This document shows positions 13,517 to 21,343 of a DNA stretch of 47,245 nucleotides, piece after piece; within the stretch, counting starts at the first letter, position 1; each line of letters starts with the position of its first letter. The stretch lies in NCBI GenBank assembly GCA_013360875.1, contig JABWAU010000014.1:1-47245 (forward strand). Direction: 5' to 3'. A program made the position numbers and the translations under genes. The stretch comes from Anaerolineales bacterium (GTDB taxonomy: Bacteria > Chloroflexota > Anaerolineae > Anaerolineales > Villigracilaceae). The notes beneath the pieces were generated by a model. It was not told where the DNA came from and searched no databases. It saw nothing but the letters and a program-made list of their open reading frames with translations.

Positions 13517-15630
13517 ACCTTGCGCGGCGCCGTCACGACATCTTCACCGGCTGTCACATCCTTGGGATAGGCGATGCGCGGATGATGCGTGCCTTTCAGG
13601 ATCGTGACGAACGCCTCGGTGATGACGCCGAGATCCTTGAGGGTCAATTGCGTATCGTCGAGTTGACCCTGTTTCTGCGCGGCTTCTATTGTGGAGCGCA
13701 CGAGTTTGCGAATCGCTTCTTCATCCTGCGGGCGTTCGGCGCGCGAGCGCGCCTCGACCCCGTCGGCAAGCATGAGCAGAGCCGTTTCGCGCGAACGCGG
13801 ACGCGGGCCCGGGTAACGGAACTTTTCGATGTCCACTTTGGAGGCGTCGCCGCCCGCGGCTTGCACAGCCAGGTTATGCTGATAACGCGTGACCATGGTG
13901 CCGTGATGTTCGAGGATGAAATCGTCAATGCGGCGCGGCAGACGGTGTTTGCGCGCCAGCGTCACCCCATCCGGGACGTGCGCGATGATGACCGCCGCGC
14001 TTTCTTCGGGGTCGAGGCTGTCGTGCGGATTGTTCCCATCCGCCGCCTGATTCTCGATAAAGAAGGAAGGGTTGAGCGCCTTGCCCACGTCGTGGAACAA
14101 CGCGCCGACGCGCGTGAGCAGGGCGTCCGCGCCGATCAACTCCGCGGCTTGTTCGGCAAGGTTCGCCACCTGTAAACTGTGCTGGTAGGTGCCAGGCGCG
14201 TTGCGCAAAAAGAATTGCAATAAAGGAAAATCGGGACGCGAGATCTCGATGAGTTGCAGCGCGGTGGTGAGTCCCAGCGTTTGCGCAAGGAAATATTGCA
14301 GCAACAACGCGATGCTCGAGGAAGCCAGCCCGCTGAAGATCGCCGCGCCCGTGAGTTGGAGCATGGCGACGCCGTCCATCGAAGCGAAGGGCAGGCGAAA
14401 CGCCGCCAGCACAACGATTCCCGCGACGGCAACCCCCATGCCCGCGCGAAAGAACGTCCACACGCGCCGCGCCGACCCCAGGACGAGCACGCCCGCCAGC
14501 GATGAGAGCAAAAAGTAGGGCGTCAGATCGAACGCGTTGGGCATTCCATAAGGGACGAGCAGGGAGATCAGGATCGAAAAGATGATCCCCGCCTCCAGCC
14601 CGAACAACGTCGCGATCAACAAACCGGCGGCGGACAACGGGTAGGCATACGGCAATACGGTGCGATCGGGGATGATGAGCCGCGCGCCCACCACGAACAC
14701 AAGAAAGACCAGCGCGACGATCACCAGGCTGCGCGCGTCGAACAGGAAGTTCAACCGCCGCCGCGAAAAATACAACCCGCTCAAAGCCGTCAGCATCAAC
14801 ACCAGCGCGCCCGCGCCGGCGTATTCCTGCCAGGGACTGGTCCGTCCGATCAAACCCAGTTTTTGCAGCGCCTCCAGTTGCGCGGGGCGGATGATCTGTC
14901 CGCGCAGGACGATGATCTCGCCCGCCTTGTATCTCTGGACGACCGGCTCCACCGCATCACGCGCGGACTGACGGGCTGATTCCGTCAAATCGGCGGAATA
15001 CACGCTGTTGGCTGTCACGAACGCCGAGACCAGTTCCACGACGATGGCGGCTTGTTCCTCGTTGAGGGCGAGACTGACCAGCGAGGGAAGAGTCCTTCGG
15101 ACGGAATCAAGATCGGTGTCCCGAATGGAGCGGCGCATGACCTGTTCCAGCACGTTCAACGACTCCTGCTGGATCGAATCCCAGCGCGCGGGGGTCAGCG
15201 CGAGGATCTGTTCGATGGTTTGCGGTTTGAGCGTAACGTCGCTGAGGGAGGCGATGTCGGAGGCTTTTTGTTCGGGCGCGGCGTTCTCATCCCCGCGCAC
15301 GAGGGTGATATATTGCAGCGCGGCGCGCAGGCGTTCGATCTGTTTGCGCGCGATGGCTGGATCGGGCGGAGCGTAAACGGGCGCGACCGCGTGTTCCGCC
15401 GCGAGGTGCGCCTCCTCCGTTCTCACTTCGCTGATGTATTCGATGTCTTGCGGCGCCTGGAAATCGCTGGGCGAAACGTCCCCCGCCTGCAGGGAGATCG
15501 CCGCGGGTCCCGTCAGGGACGGCAGGACCAATGCCCCGTAGGAAATGACGCTCACGAGGATGAGCAATATGATCTGAAGCACGCGGATGCGCGGCGGCGT
15601 CTGGCGGCGACGCGCGGGTACGATAGCCAT
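13513..15630 (-). CDS. pgpH: 7TM-HD family protein, PgpH-type c-di-AMP phosphodiesterase
   Basis: A 705-aa membrane protein: N-terminal helix (IILLILVSVISYGALVL), a large extracytoplasmic 7TMR-HDED domain (about residues 40-270), seven helices (about 275-470), and a cytoplasmic HD domain with GTYQHSLQVANLAEQAA, GALFHDVGKALNP, VIIAHVPDGV and FILEHHGTM. In Listeria and relatives this architecture hydrolyses c-di-AMP. No c-di-AMP synthase lies in the window, so the substrate is inferred from family. It follows yqeY by 1 nt and overlaps ybeY by 4 nt. The low-GC Firmicute orthologue has the same neighbours. Confidence 0.93.
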   Translation of the reverse strand: MAIVPARRRQTPPRIRVLQIILLILVSVISYGALVLPSLTGPAAISLQAGDVSPSDFQAPQDIEYISEVRTEEAHLAAEHAVAPVYAPPDPAIARKQIERLRAALQYITLVRGDENAAPEQKASDIASLSDVTLKPQTIEQILALTPARWDSIQQESLNVLEQVMRRSIRDTDLDSVRRTLPSLVSLALNEEQAAIVVELVSAFVTANSVYSADLTESARQSARDAVEPVVQRYKAGEIIVLRGQIIRPAQLEALQKLGLIGRTSPWQEYAGAGALVLMLTALSGLYFSRRRLNFLFDARSLVIVALVFLVFVVGARLIIPDRTVLPYAYPLSAAGLLIATLFGLEAGIIFSILISLLVPYGMPNAFDLTPYFLLSSLAGVLVLGSARRVWTFFRAGMGVAVAGIVVLAAFRLPFASMDGVAMLQLTGAAIFSGLASSSIALLLQYFLAQTLGLTTALQLIEISRPDFPLLQFFLRNAPGTYQHSLQVANLAEQAAELIGADALLTRVGALFHDVGKALNPSFFIENQAADGNNPHDSLDPEESAAVIIAHVPDGVTLARKHRLPRRIDDFILEHHGTMVTRYQHNLAVQAAGGDASKVDIEKFRYPGPRPRSRETALLMLADGVEARSRAERPQDEEAIRKLVRSTIEAAQKQGQLDDTQLTLKDLGVITEAFVTILKGTHHPRIAYPKDVTAGEDVVTAPRKV

Positions 15631-15631
15631 C

Positions 15632-16078
15632 CTATTTTTGGAGGAGTTCCCGCACGGCGGCGCTGATTACATCGTTCGGCGCGCGCCCCGCAACCTTCGC
15701 CATGACGATCTTCATGACCTTGCCCATGTCGGCGGGCGAGGAGGCGCCGGTCTCCGCAATGGCATACTGGACAATGGCGCGCAGTTCTTCGGGAGGCATG
15801 GCTTTTGGCAGGAAGGCTTCGAGCACTTTGATCTCGGCTTCGTTGTCGGCAATCAGATCGGCGCGGTTCGCCTTCTTTGCTTCTTCGAGCGACTCGCGCC
15901 GGTTCTTGACCTCCTTTTGTAATAACGCGATGATCGCCATGTCGTCGAGTTCGGCGCGCTTATCCACCTCCGCCTGTTTGATCGCGGCGAGCGCCATGCG
16001 CACCGTGCGCTTGCGGACTTCGTCGCCGTTCCTCATGGCGTCCTTCATGGAGTCGTTGAGTTGGGTCTTGAGGTTCAT
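15632..16078 (-). CDS. yqeY: GatB/YqeY domain protein
   Basis: A 148-aa helical protein: N-terminal MNLKTQLNDSMKDAMRNGDEVRKRTVRMALAAIKQAEVDK and C-terminal GKVMKIVMAKVAGRAPNDVISAAVRELL, the stretch shared with the tail of GatB, which binds tRNA in the amidotransferase. The free-standing role is not settled. It is the first gene of the yqeY-pgpH-ybeY-dgkA unit. The message appears leaderless: TATAAT lies 7 nt before the ATG, and this -10 overlaps the stop of the upstream LysE gene. Confidence 0.93.
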   Translation of the reverse strand: MNLKTQLNDSMKDAMRNGDEVRKRTVRMALAAIKQAEVDKRAELDDMAIIALLQKEVKNRRESLEEAKKANRADLIADNEAEIKVLEAFLPKAMPPEELRAIVQYAIAETGASSPADMGKVMKIVMAKVAGRAPNDVISAAVRELLQK

Positions 16079-16085
16079 GGGGAGG

Positions 16086-16091
16086 ATTATA
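16086..16091 (-). promoter_or_regulatory. -10 box for leaderless yqeY operon
   Basis: TATAAT on the minus strand, 7 nt before ATG 16078. Its TAA is the stop codon of the LysE gene (16089-16087), so the promoter is built into the end of that gene. Confidence 0.65.
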
Positions 16092-16737
16092 GCAGAGAAG
16101 GAGGGTATCCCCTCTTCCCCGTCAGCGCGGTTGTGATTCCCAAACCGATATATACCAATCCCGCGAAGTAACGCCCTCCCTTTTGGAAGCGGCGGTTACC
16201 CGATAATTTGCCCGCGATGGAACTGGTCAACAAGGCATATATGCTGTCAGTGATAATTGCCATGCCAACGAAGAGCGCACCCAGCAACAGGTTCTGCGTG
16301 ATGAGGTTTCCCCGGGCGGGATCAACGAATTGCGGCAGAAAAGCAAAAAAGAACAATGCAGTCTTCGGGTTGAGAATGTTGACGGCAAATCCCTGCCAGT
16401 AGATGCGCGACAGGCTTTCCTGCTTCACCGCCTTATCTTCCAATCCATTATCCGAAGCCAGCAACTTTCGTATCCCCAGATAAATGAGATACGCCGCGCC
16501 GAGATATTTCACAGCATTGAACGCCAACGCGGACGAAAGCAGGATGGCGGAAAGTCCCAGCGCGGCGGCGACCGCCTGAAGGAAGTTCGCGGTCTCGATG
16601 GCAAGCACCGATACAAGTCCCGCCATGCGCCCCTGACTGGCGCTCCGGGCGGTGATGTATAACACCGCAGGGCCGGGCGCCAGAAGCAATATCAGCGCGG
16701 CGCCCATGAACAGATAAAGTTGCGAGGGTTCGATCAT
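16087..16737 (-). CDS. LysE/RhtB family amino-acid exporter
   Basis: A 216-aa inner-membrane protein with about six helices and the family N-terminal motif FMGAALILLLAPGPAVLYI (the APGP turn) followed by GRMAGLVSVLAIETANF. The mid-protein GFAVNILNPKTALFFFAFLPQFV is the second diagnostic stretch. It exports amino acids or related small molecules; the substrate is not readable. It is on the same strand as moaA, separated by an 88-bp inverted-repeat element. Confidence 0.92.
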   Translation of the reverse strand: MIEPSQLYLFMGAALILLLAPGPAVLYITARSASQGRMAGLVSVLAIETANFLQAVAAALGLSAILLSSALAFNAVKYLGAAYLIYLGIRKLLASDNGLEDKAVKQESLSRIYWQGFAVNILNPKTALFFFAFLPQFVDPARGNLITQNLLLGALFVGMAIITDSIYALLTSSIAGKLSGNRRFQKGGRYFAGLVYIGLGITTALTGKRGYPPSLL

Positions 16738-16754
16738 GATGGTTTTCCAACGTT

Positions 16755-16842
16755 TGTCATTTCGAGTGACGCCTCGCGCCGCGAGAAATCTTCCTCACAA
16801 CGAGAAAAAGATTTCTCCATCGTTGCACTCGTCGAAATGACA
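16755..16842. repeat. Nested inverted-repeat element between moaA and lysE
   Basis: Outer arms 16755-16765 (TGTCATTTCGA) and 16832-16842 are perfect complements, as are inner arms 16783-16792 (GAGAAATCTT) and 16808-16817. It is an 88-bp cruciform-type element placed 5 nt after the moaA stop. The terminal GTCATT word recurs in elements at 29703 and 43004. Confidence 0.88.
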
Positions 16843-16847
16843 TGGCG

Positions 16848-17852
16848 TCACCCCCCAATGTGCGACATTTCCACCTTGGGCAGATCAACCGTGTTTTCCG
16901 AGCGGAGTTCGGAGTAGCGGTCTGCACGCCTGCCCCAGACGCGCGCAATGAATTGTGAAATCTCCTCGTCGGTGGCGCCGCCTCTGAGCAGGCTCTTGAG
17001 GTCGTGTCCCTTGACGGCGAACAGGCAGGTATAGAGTTTCCCTTCGGCGGACAACCTGGCGCGGTTGCAATCGCGGCAGAAGGGCTGGGTCACGGAGGCG
17101 ATCACGCCAATCTCACCGCTCCCATCCTTGTAGCGCCAGCGTTCCGCCACTTCGCCCGTGTAGTTCGGGTCGAGCGGTTCGAGCGGCATCTCGGCGTTGA
17201 TGATCTCCACGATTTCCTTCGCCGAGATCACGTCGTCCATGCGCCAGCCGTTGGTGTGACCCACGTCCATGTATTCGATGAAGCGCAGGATGTATCCCTT
17301 CTCGCGGAAGAAGCGCGCCATCGGCAAAATGCTGGATTCGTTCATCCCGCGCTTGACCACCATATTGACCTTGATCGGCTCCAACCCGACCTTTTGGGCT
17401 GTTTCCATTCCCTCCAGCACCTTCTCCACCGGGAAGTCCACGTCGTTCATGGCTTTGAACACCTCGTTATCGAGCGAGTCCAAACTGACCGAAATCCGCT
17501 TGAGACCGGCATCCTTCAACGCCTGCGCGTAGCGCGGGAGGAGCGATCCGTTGGTGGTCATGGTCAGGTCAATATCCGGGATTTGCGACAGCATGGAAAC
17601 CAGCAGCGTCAGTCCCTTGCGGACGAGCGGCTCGCCGCCGGTCAGGCGGATCTTTTTTACGCCGTGCGCGGCGAACATGCGCGCCAGCCGCGTAATCTCC
17701 TCGAAGGTCAACACCTGGTCGTGCGGGAGATAATGGTAATCGGAGCCGAAGATCTCCTTCGGCATGCAATAGACGCAGCGGAAGTTGCACCTGTCGGTGA
17801 CGGAGATGCGCAGGTCGCGCAGGGGGCGGTTGAGGAGGTCGGTAAAAGGCAT
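16848..17852 (-). CDS. moaA: GTP 3',8-cyclase MoaA
   Basis: A 334-aa radical SAM enzyme that starts molybdenum cofactor synthesis by rearranging GTP to 3',8-cyclo-GTP. The first cluster is CNFRCVYC (Cys22, 26, 29), SAM motif TGGEPL, and the C-terminal cluster is [18 protein letters not shown]. The protein ends in the conserved Gly-Gly (SHIGG). No other moa/moe gene is in the window. The ATG at 17852 has no good ribosome site, and a leader of about 85 nt separates it from a TATAAT at 17938-17943. Confidence 0.97.
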   Translation of the reverse strand: MPFTDLLNRPLRDLRISVTDRCNFRCVYCMPKEIFGSDYHYLPHDQVLTFEEITRLARMFAAHGVKKIRLTGGEPLVRKGLTLLVSMLSQIPDIDLTMTTNGSLLPRYAQALKDAGLKRISVSLDSLDNEVFKAMNDVDFPVEKVLEGMETAQKVGLEPIKVNMVVKRGMNESSILPMARFFREKGYILRFIEYMDVGHTNGWRMDDVISAKEIVEIINAEMPLEPLDPNYTGEVAERWRYKDGSGEIGVIASVTQPFCRDCNRARLSAEGKLYTCLFAVKGHDLKSLLRGGATDEEISQFIARVWGRRADRYSELRSENTVDLPKVEMSHIGG

Positions 17853-17882
17853 GGGCGTGGAAGCGGTCCCTTCGTCCCGTGC

Positions 17883-17943
17883 CAGCCCCGGGTGGGGGCT
17901 GAAGCGGGCGTGTTCCTGGAATGGGAGGTTTCGGGGATTATAA
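17883..17943 (-). promoter_or_regulatory. moaA -10 box and GC-rich leader hairpin
   Basis: The minus strand has TGT-TATAAT (17943-17938), an extended -10 form. The leader holds a 7-bp G/C hairpin CAGCCCC/GGGGCTG (17883-17889 with 17895-17901) with a 5-nt loop. It does not resemble the known Moco riboswitch, which is larger. Confidence 0.5.
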
Positions 17944-17971
17944 CAAGAGTATGTGAGGATTTTATAAGTAA

Positions 17972-18000
17972 TTGACTAGGCTTTTCAGACATGCTATGAT
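17972..18000 (+). promoter_or_regulatory. Promoter of the PIN-TRAM gene
   Basis: -35 TTGACT (17972-17977), 17 nt, -10 TATGAT (17995-18000). The start would be about 18007, giving a leader of about 40 nt that ends in AAGGAG before ATG 18046. It is divergent from the moaA promoter 50 nt away. Confidence 0.8.
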
Positions 18001-18045
18001 ATGGACATTATTCTTTATTCCGCACGTTACAAAAAGGAGTTATCC

Positions 18046-19158
18046 ATGAGCAAGAGCAGTTATTCTTTTCGCATTGTCGAGTTTATCGTCCGCTTTATTG
18101 GCTTGTTCGTTTTCAGCGCCGCCGGGTTTTCGTTTGGGGAGGCAATCGCAAATTTCTTCCATTCCTCGGATACAGCTGAGGTCTTTCTGTACCAGACCGT
18201 CTTTGCGTTGCTGGGCGGTTTGTCCGGGTTCATCCTGATCCCTTATTTCACGACGCGCCCGGCGCGCGCCATCCGCAGGACGCTCGGTCATCTTTCGGCG
18301 GAGACCCTTTTCGCGGGGCTGGTCGGGTTGATCGTGGGTTTGCTCACCGCCGCCCTGCTGGCGTTCCCGCTTTCCCTGCTTCCTTCTCCGTTTGGGGAAA
18401 TTCTGCCTTTCGTCGGCGTGGCGGCTTTCGCGTATCTTGGCATTTCGCTGTTTGTGATGCGACAGGGCGACCTGTTGGGGCTGGTGAGCGCGTTGAGCGG
18501 ACGCGGCGGCGAGAGCGGTTCCTCCTCCTCGTGGACGAACCTCAACCGTACCATCTTACTGGATACGAGCGTGATCATTGACGGGCGCGTCGCCGACATC
18601 GCCAAAACGGGATTCCTGCCCGGCACGCTTCTCATTCCCCGTTTCGTGCTGAACGAACTCCAATACATCGCCGACTCTCCCGACGGCTTGCGCCGCCAAC
18701 GCGGACGCCGCGGCATGGAGGTGCTTGCCGAACTGCAAAAGATCCCCAGCATCCTCGTCCGCATCAGCGACATCAACGCCGAGGGCGTGCGCGAAGTGGA
18801 CGATAAACTGGTGGTGTTGGCGCGGCAGTTGAAATGTCCGATCCTCACCAACGATTTCAACCTGAACCGCATCGCCGAATTGCAGGGCGTGACGATCCTG
18901 AACATCAACGAACTGGCGAACGCGGTCAAGTCGGTTGTGTTACCCGGCGAACACATGACCATCAACATCTTCCAGGAAGGCAAGGAATACGGACAGGGCG
19001 TGGGCTACATGGACGACGGCACGATGGTGGTGGTGGAGAACGGCAAGGATTACATCGGCGAATACAAGGACGTGGTTGTCACCAAGGTCTTGCAAACCGC
19101 CGCCGGAAGAATGATCTTCGCCCGCGTGGAAGAGGAGAATGGGAAGAGGAAGAAATAG
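18046..19158 (+). CDS. Membrane-bound PIN-TRAM domain protein (YacL family)
   Basis: A 370-aa protein with four N-terminal helices (about 11-30, 51-67, 88-112, 120-137), a Ser-rich linker, a PIN nuclease domain (about 168-290) and a TRAM RNA-binding domain (about 305-365). PIN acidic residues are visible in LLDTSVIIDGRVADI (Asp173), LNELQ (Glu204) and LTNDFNLNRI. PIN-TRAM proteins are thought to act on RNA; the YacL role is unsettled. AAGGAG lies 6 nt before ATG 18046, which rules out the ATG at 18001 inside the promoter. It has its own promoter. Confidence 0.92.
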   Translation: MSKSSYSFRIVEFIVRFIGLFVFSAAGFSFGEAIANFFHSSDTAEVFLYQTVFALLGGLSGFILIPYFTTRPARAIRRTLGHLSAETLFAGLVGLIVGLLTAALLAFPLSLLPSPFGEILPFVGVAAFAYLGISLFVMRQGDLLGLVSALSGRGGESGSSSSWTNLNRTILLDTSVIIDGRVADIAKTGFLPGTLLIPRFVLNELQYIADSPDGLRRQRGRRGMEVLAELQKIPSILVRISDINAEGVREVDDKLVVLARQLKCPILTNDFNLNRIAELQGVTILNINELANAVKSVVLPGEHMTINIFQEGKEYGQGVGYMDDGTMVVVENGKDYIGEYKDVVVTKVLQTAAGRMIFARVEEENGKRKK

Positions 19159-19202
19159 TCTGATAGTCGCTCGTCATAAAAAATCACCAAACCATAAGAT
19201 TG

Positions 19203-19246
19203 CGAGACCATGAGACTATGAAACTATAAGACTATAAGACTATAAT
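19203..19246 (+). repeat. ACTATAAG tandem array leading into the cysS promoter
   Basis: Successive words GACCATGAG, ACTATGAA, ACTATAAG, ACTATAAG, ACTATAATG form a degenerate 8-10-nt tandem array. The last unit supplies the TATAAT box of cysS. Confidence 0.8.
19241..19246 (+). promoter_or_regulatory. -10 box for leaderless cysS
   Basis: TATAAT 9 nt before ATG 19256, with no ribosome site between. It is the last unit of the ACTATAAG array. Confidence 0.6.
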
Positions 19247-19255
19247 GATAAAACC

Positions 19256-20656
19256 ATGATTCGACTCTACAACACCCTCACGCGCAAAAAAGAGGAATTC
19301 CAAACCCTCGAACCGGGACTGGTCAAGATGTACGTCTGCGGCGTCACGGTCTATAACGACGCGCACGTCGGTCACGCCATGTCCGCGCTCGTGTTCGACA
19401 TCATCCGCCGTTACCTCGAATATCGCGGCTACAAGGTCAAACACGTGATGAACTACACCGACGTGGACGACAAGATCATCGCCCGCGCCAGACAACTCGG
19501 CGAAGACCCGCTCGCACTGTCGCAACGTTACATCGAAGAATACGCCAACGAACTGAAAAGCCTGAACATCCTGCCTGCAACCTCGTATCCGCAGGTCAGC
19601 AAGACCATGCCGCTCATCATCGAATTCATACAAGGCTTGATCCAAAAAGAAGCCGCGTACGCCGCGCCGAACGGCGACGTATATTTCAGCGTCACCGGCG
19701 ACCCCGATTACGGCAAACTCTCCGGGCGCAAACTCGAGGACATGCAGGCGGGCGCGCGCATCGAAGTCGGCGAAGCGAAGGGTCACCCAATGGACTTCGC
19801 GCTCTGGAAAGCCGCCAAACCCGGCGAAATTTCGTGGGATAGTCCCTGGGGCAGGGGGCGCCCCGGCTGGCACATCGAATGTTCCGCCATGAACCTTGCC
19901 GAACTCGGCGAACAGATTGACATTCACGGCGGCGGCAACGACCTCATCTTCCCGCACCACGAAAACGAGATCGCGCAGACCGAATCCTACACCGGCAAAC
20001 CCTTCGCCCGTTACTGGATCCATAACGGCATGTTGCAGATCGGCAGCGGCGAGAAGATGTCCAAATCGCTGGGCAACTTCGTTAGCATCAAGGACTTCCT
20101 CAAGCAACGCGACGCCGACGTGATGCGGATGCTCGTCTTGAGCGGCAACTATCGCGCGCCTCTGATCTTCACCGACGAGACGCAGGACGCCGCGGAAAAA
20201 TCCCTGGAGCGCCTCAAGTCCGCCCTCAGGCCTGCTTCACCCTCTGCAAGCGGACTCGCCGCTGAAGCCGCCTCCGCCCTCGCCTCCCAGGCTGAGAATA
20301 CAAAGCAAGCCTTTATCGAAGCCATGGACGACGACTTCAACACACCGCTTGCCCTCGCCGCTCTCTACGAACTCGTTAAAGCCATCAACACGGCACGCGG
20401 CGACGGCGCGACCGACGAACAACTCAAGCCCGCGCAATCCATGCTCCGCGAACTGACCGGCGTCTTGGGTCTACGCTTGCAGGAAAAACAAGGCTCGGGC
20501 GACGCGGACAAATTCATTGATCTGCTTGTCGAAGTGCGGAGCGAAATCCGCAAACAAAAACTGTGGCAACTCTCGGACCTCATCCGCGACAAATTGAAGG
20601 AACTCGGTGTAACCATCGAAGACACAAAAGATGGCGCGAAGTGGAGATGGAGTTGA
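19256..20656 (+). CDS. cysS: Cysteinyl-tRNA synthetase
   Basis: A 466-aa class I synthetase that charges tRNA-Cys. HIGH motif HVGH (37-40), KMSKS at 267-271, zinc ligands Cys28 (YVCGVT), the Cys of HIECSAMN and His/Glu of PHHENE. The usual [14 protein letters not shown] block is present. The C-terminus holds the DALR-type helical domain. Length is normal. The rnk-like gene follows 13 nt downstream. Confidence 0.97.
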   Translation: MIRLYNTLTRKKEEFQTLEPGLVKMYVCGVTVYNDAHVGHAMSALVFDIIRRYLEYRGYKVKHVMNYTDVDDKIIARARQLGEDPLALSQRYIEEYANELKSLNILPATSYPQVSKTMPLIIEFIQGLIQKEAAYAAPNGDVYFSVTGDPDYGKLSGRKLEDMQAGARIEVGEAKGHPMDFALWKAAKPGEISWDSPWGRGRPGWHIECSAMNLAELGEQIDIHGGGNDLIFPHHENEIAQTESYTGKPFARYWIHNGMLQIGSGEKMSKSLGNFVSIKDFLKQRDADVMRMLVLSGNYRAPLIFTDETQDAAEKSLERLKSALRPASPSASGLAAEAASALASQAENTKQAFIEAMDDDFNTPLALAALYELVKAINTARGDGATDEQLKPAQSMLRELTGVLGLRLQEKQGSGDADKFIDLLVEVRSEIRKQKLWQLSDLIRDKLKELGVTIEDTKDGAKWRWS

Positions 20657-20669
20657 AGGAGGACTCACA

Positions 20670-21086
20670 ATGAACGATAAAAACATCCACATCACGGAAC
20701 TGGACCGCCAGCGCCTGATTGATTTGATCCTGGATGCTAAATCCGGCGAATACCGCGGCAGCGTGTATCTCGAAAAACTGCGCGGCGAACTCGACCGCGC
20801 CCGCATCGTCCCGCCGCAGGAAATCCCCGACGACGTTATCACCATGAACTCGAAAGTCGCCCTCAGGGATATGGACAGCGGCGAGGAGGAGACCTACACG
20901 CTGGTCTACCCTGAGAACGCCAACATGGCGGAGGGCAAAGTCTCGATCCTCGCGCCGATCGGGACAGCCATGCTCGGTTACCGTATTGGTGATGTATTCG
21001 AATGGGAGGTCCCCGCCGGAAAAAGGCGGCTCAAGGTCGAAAGCATCCTTTACCAACCCGAAGCGGCAGGGGATTACGACCTGTAG
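20670..21086 (+). CDS. Rnk / GreA-like C-terminal domain protein
   Basis: A 138-aa protein with a short N-terminal helical part and a GreA/GreB C-terminal FKBP-like fold (NSKVALRDMDSGEEETYTLVYPENAN, then SILAPIGTAMLGYRIGDVFEWEVPAGKRRLKVESILYQPEA). It lacks the long GreA coiled coil, so it matches Rnk, the nucleoside diphosphate kinase regulator that binds RNA polymerase. GGAGG lies 7 nt before ATG 20670, so the frame start at 20631 inside cysS is rejected. A strong terminator follows. Confidence 0.88.
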   Translation: MNDKNIHITELDRQRLIDLILDAKSGEYRGSVYLEKLRGELDRARIVPPQEIPDDVITMNSKVALRDMDSGEEETYTLVYPENANMAEGKVSILAPIGTAMLGYRIGDVFEWEVPAGKRRLKVESILYQPEAAGDYDL

Positions 21087-21096
21087 GACGAGAGAA

Positions 21097-21127
21097 AAAC
21101 TTCCGAGGCGAATGCCCGGAAGTTTTG
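21097..21127 (+). terminator. Rho-independent terminator after the rnk-like gene
   Basis: AAAACTTCCG (21097-21106) pairs with CGGAAGTTTT (21118-21127) around an 11-nt loop, ending in a T run. It can work in both directions and closes the cysS-rnk unit. Confidence 0.85.
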
Positions 21128-21175
21128 ATTCAGGCAACGCAGGGATTTTGGGAATCGTATAGGTTACAACTGCCT

Positions 21176-21203
21176 TGCCTTTTTGCCGGGTCTCACATAG
21201 AAT
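21176..21203 (+). promoter_or_regulatory. Promoter of the secreted nuclease gene
   Basis: -35 TTGCCT (21176-21181), 16 nt, -10 TAGAAT (21198-21203). It gives a leader of about 135 nt before ATG 21344, long for this window. Confidence 0.55.
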
Positions 21204-21343
21204 GAGGGGCGTGGGGAAATTTTACGATTACCGTTGTTGAGTTCAAGGAGGTGCTTCGCTTTCTCAAAAACCGGACTTCACGCCCGCCCGCTTTCCTGTC
21301 GGTGTGTTTTTTCCACATCCAATTTCATATCGAGGAGAATAAT

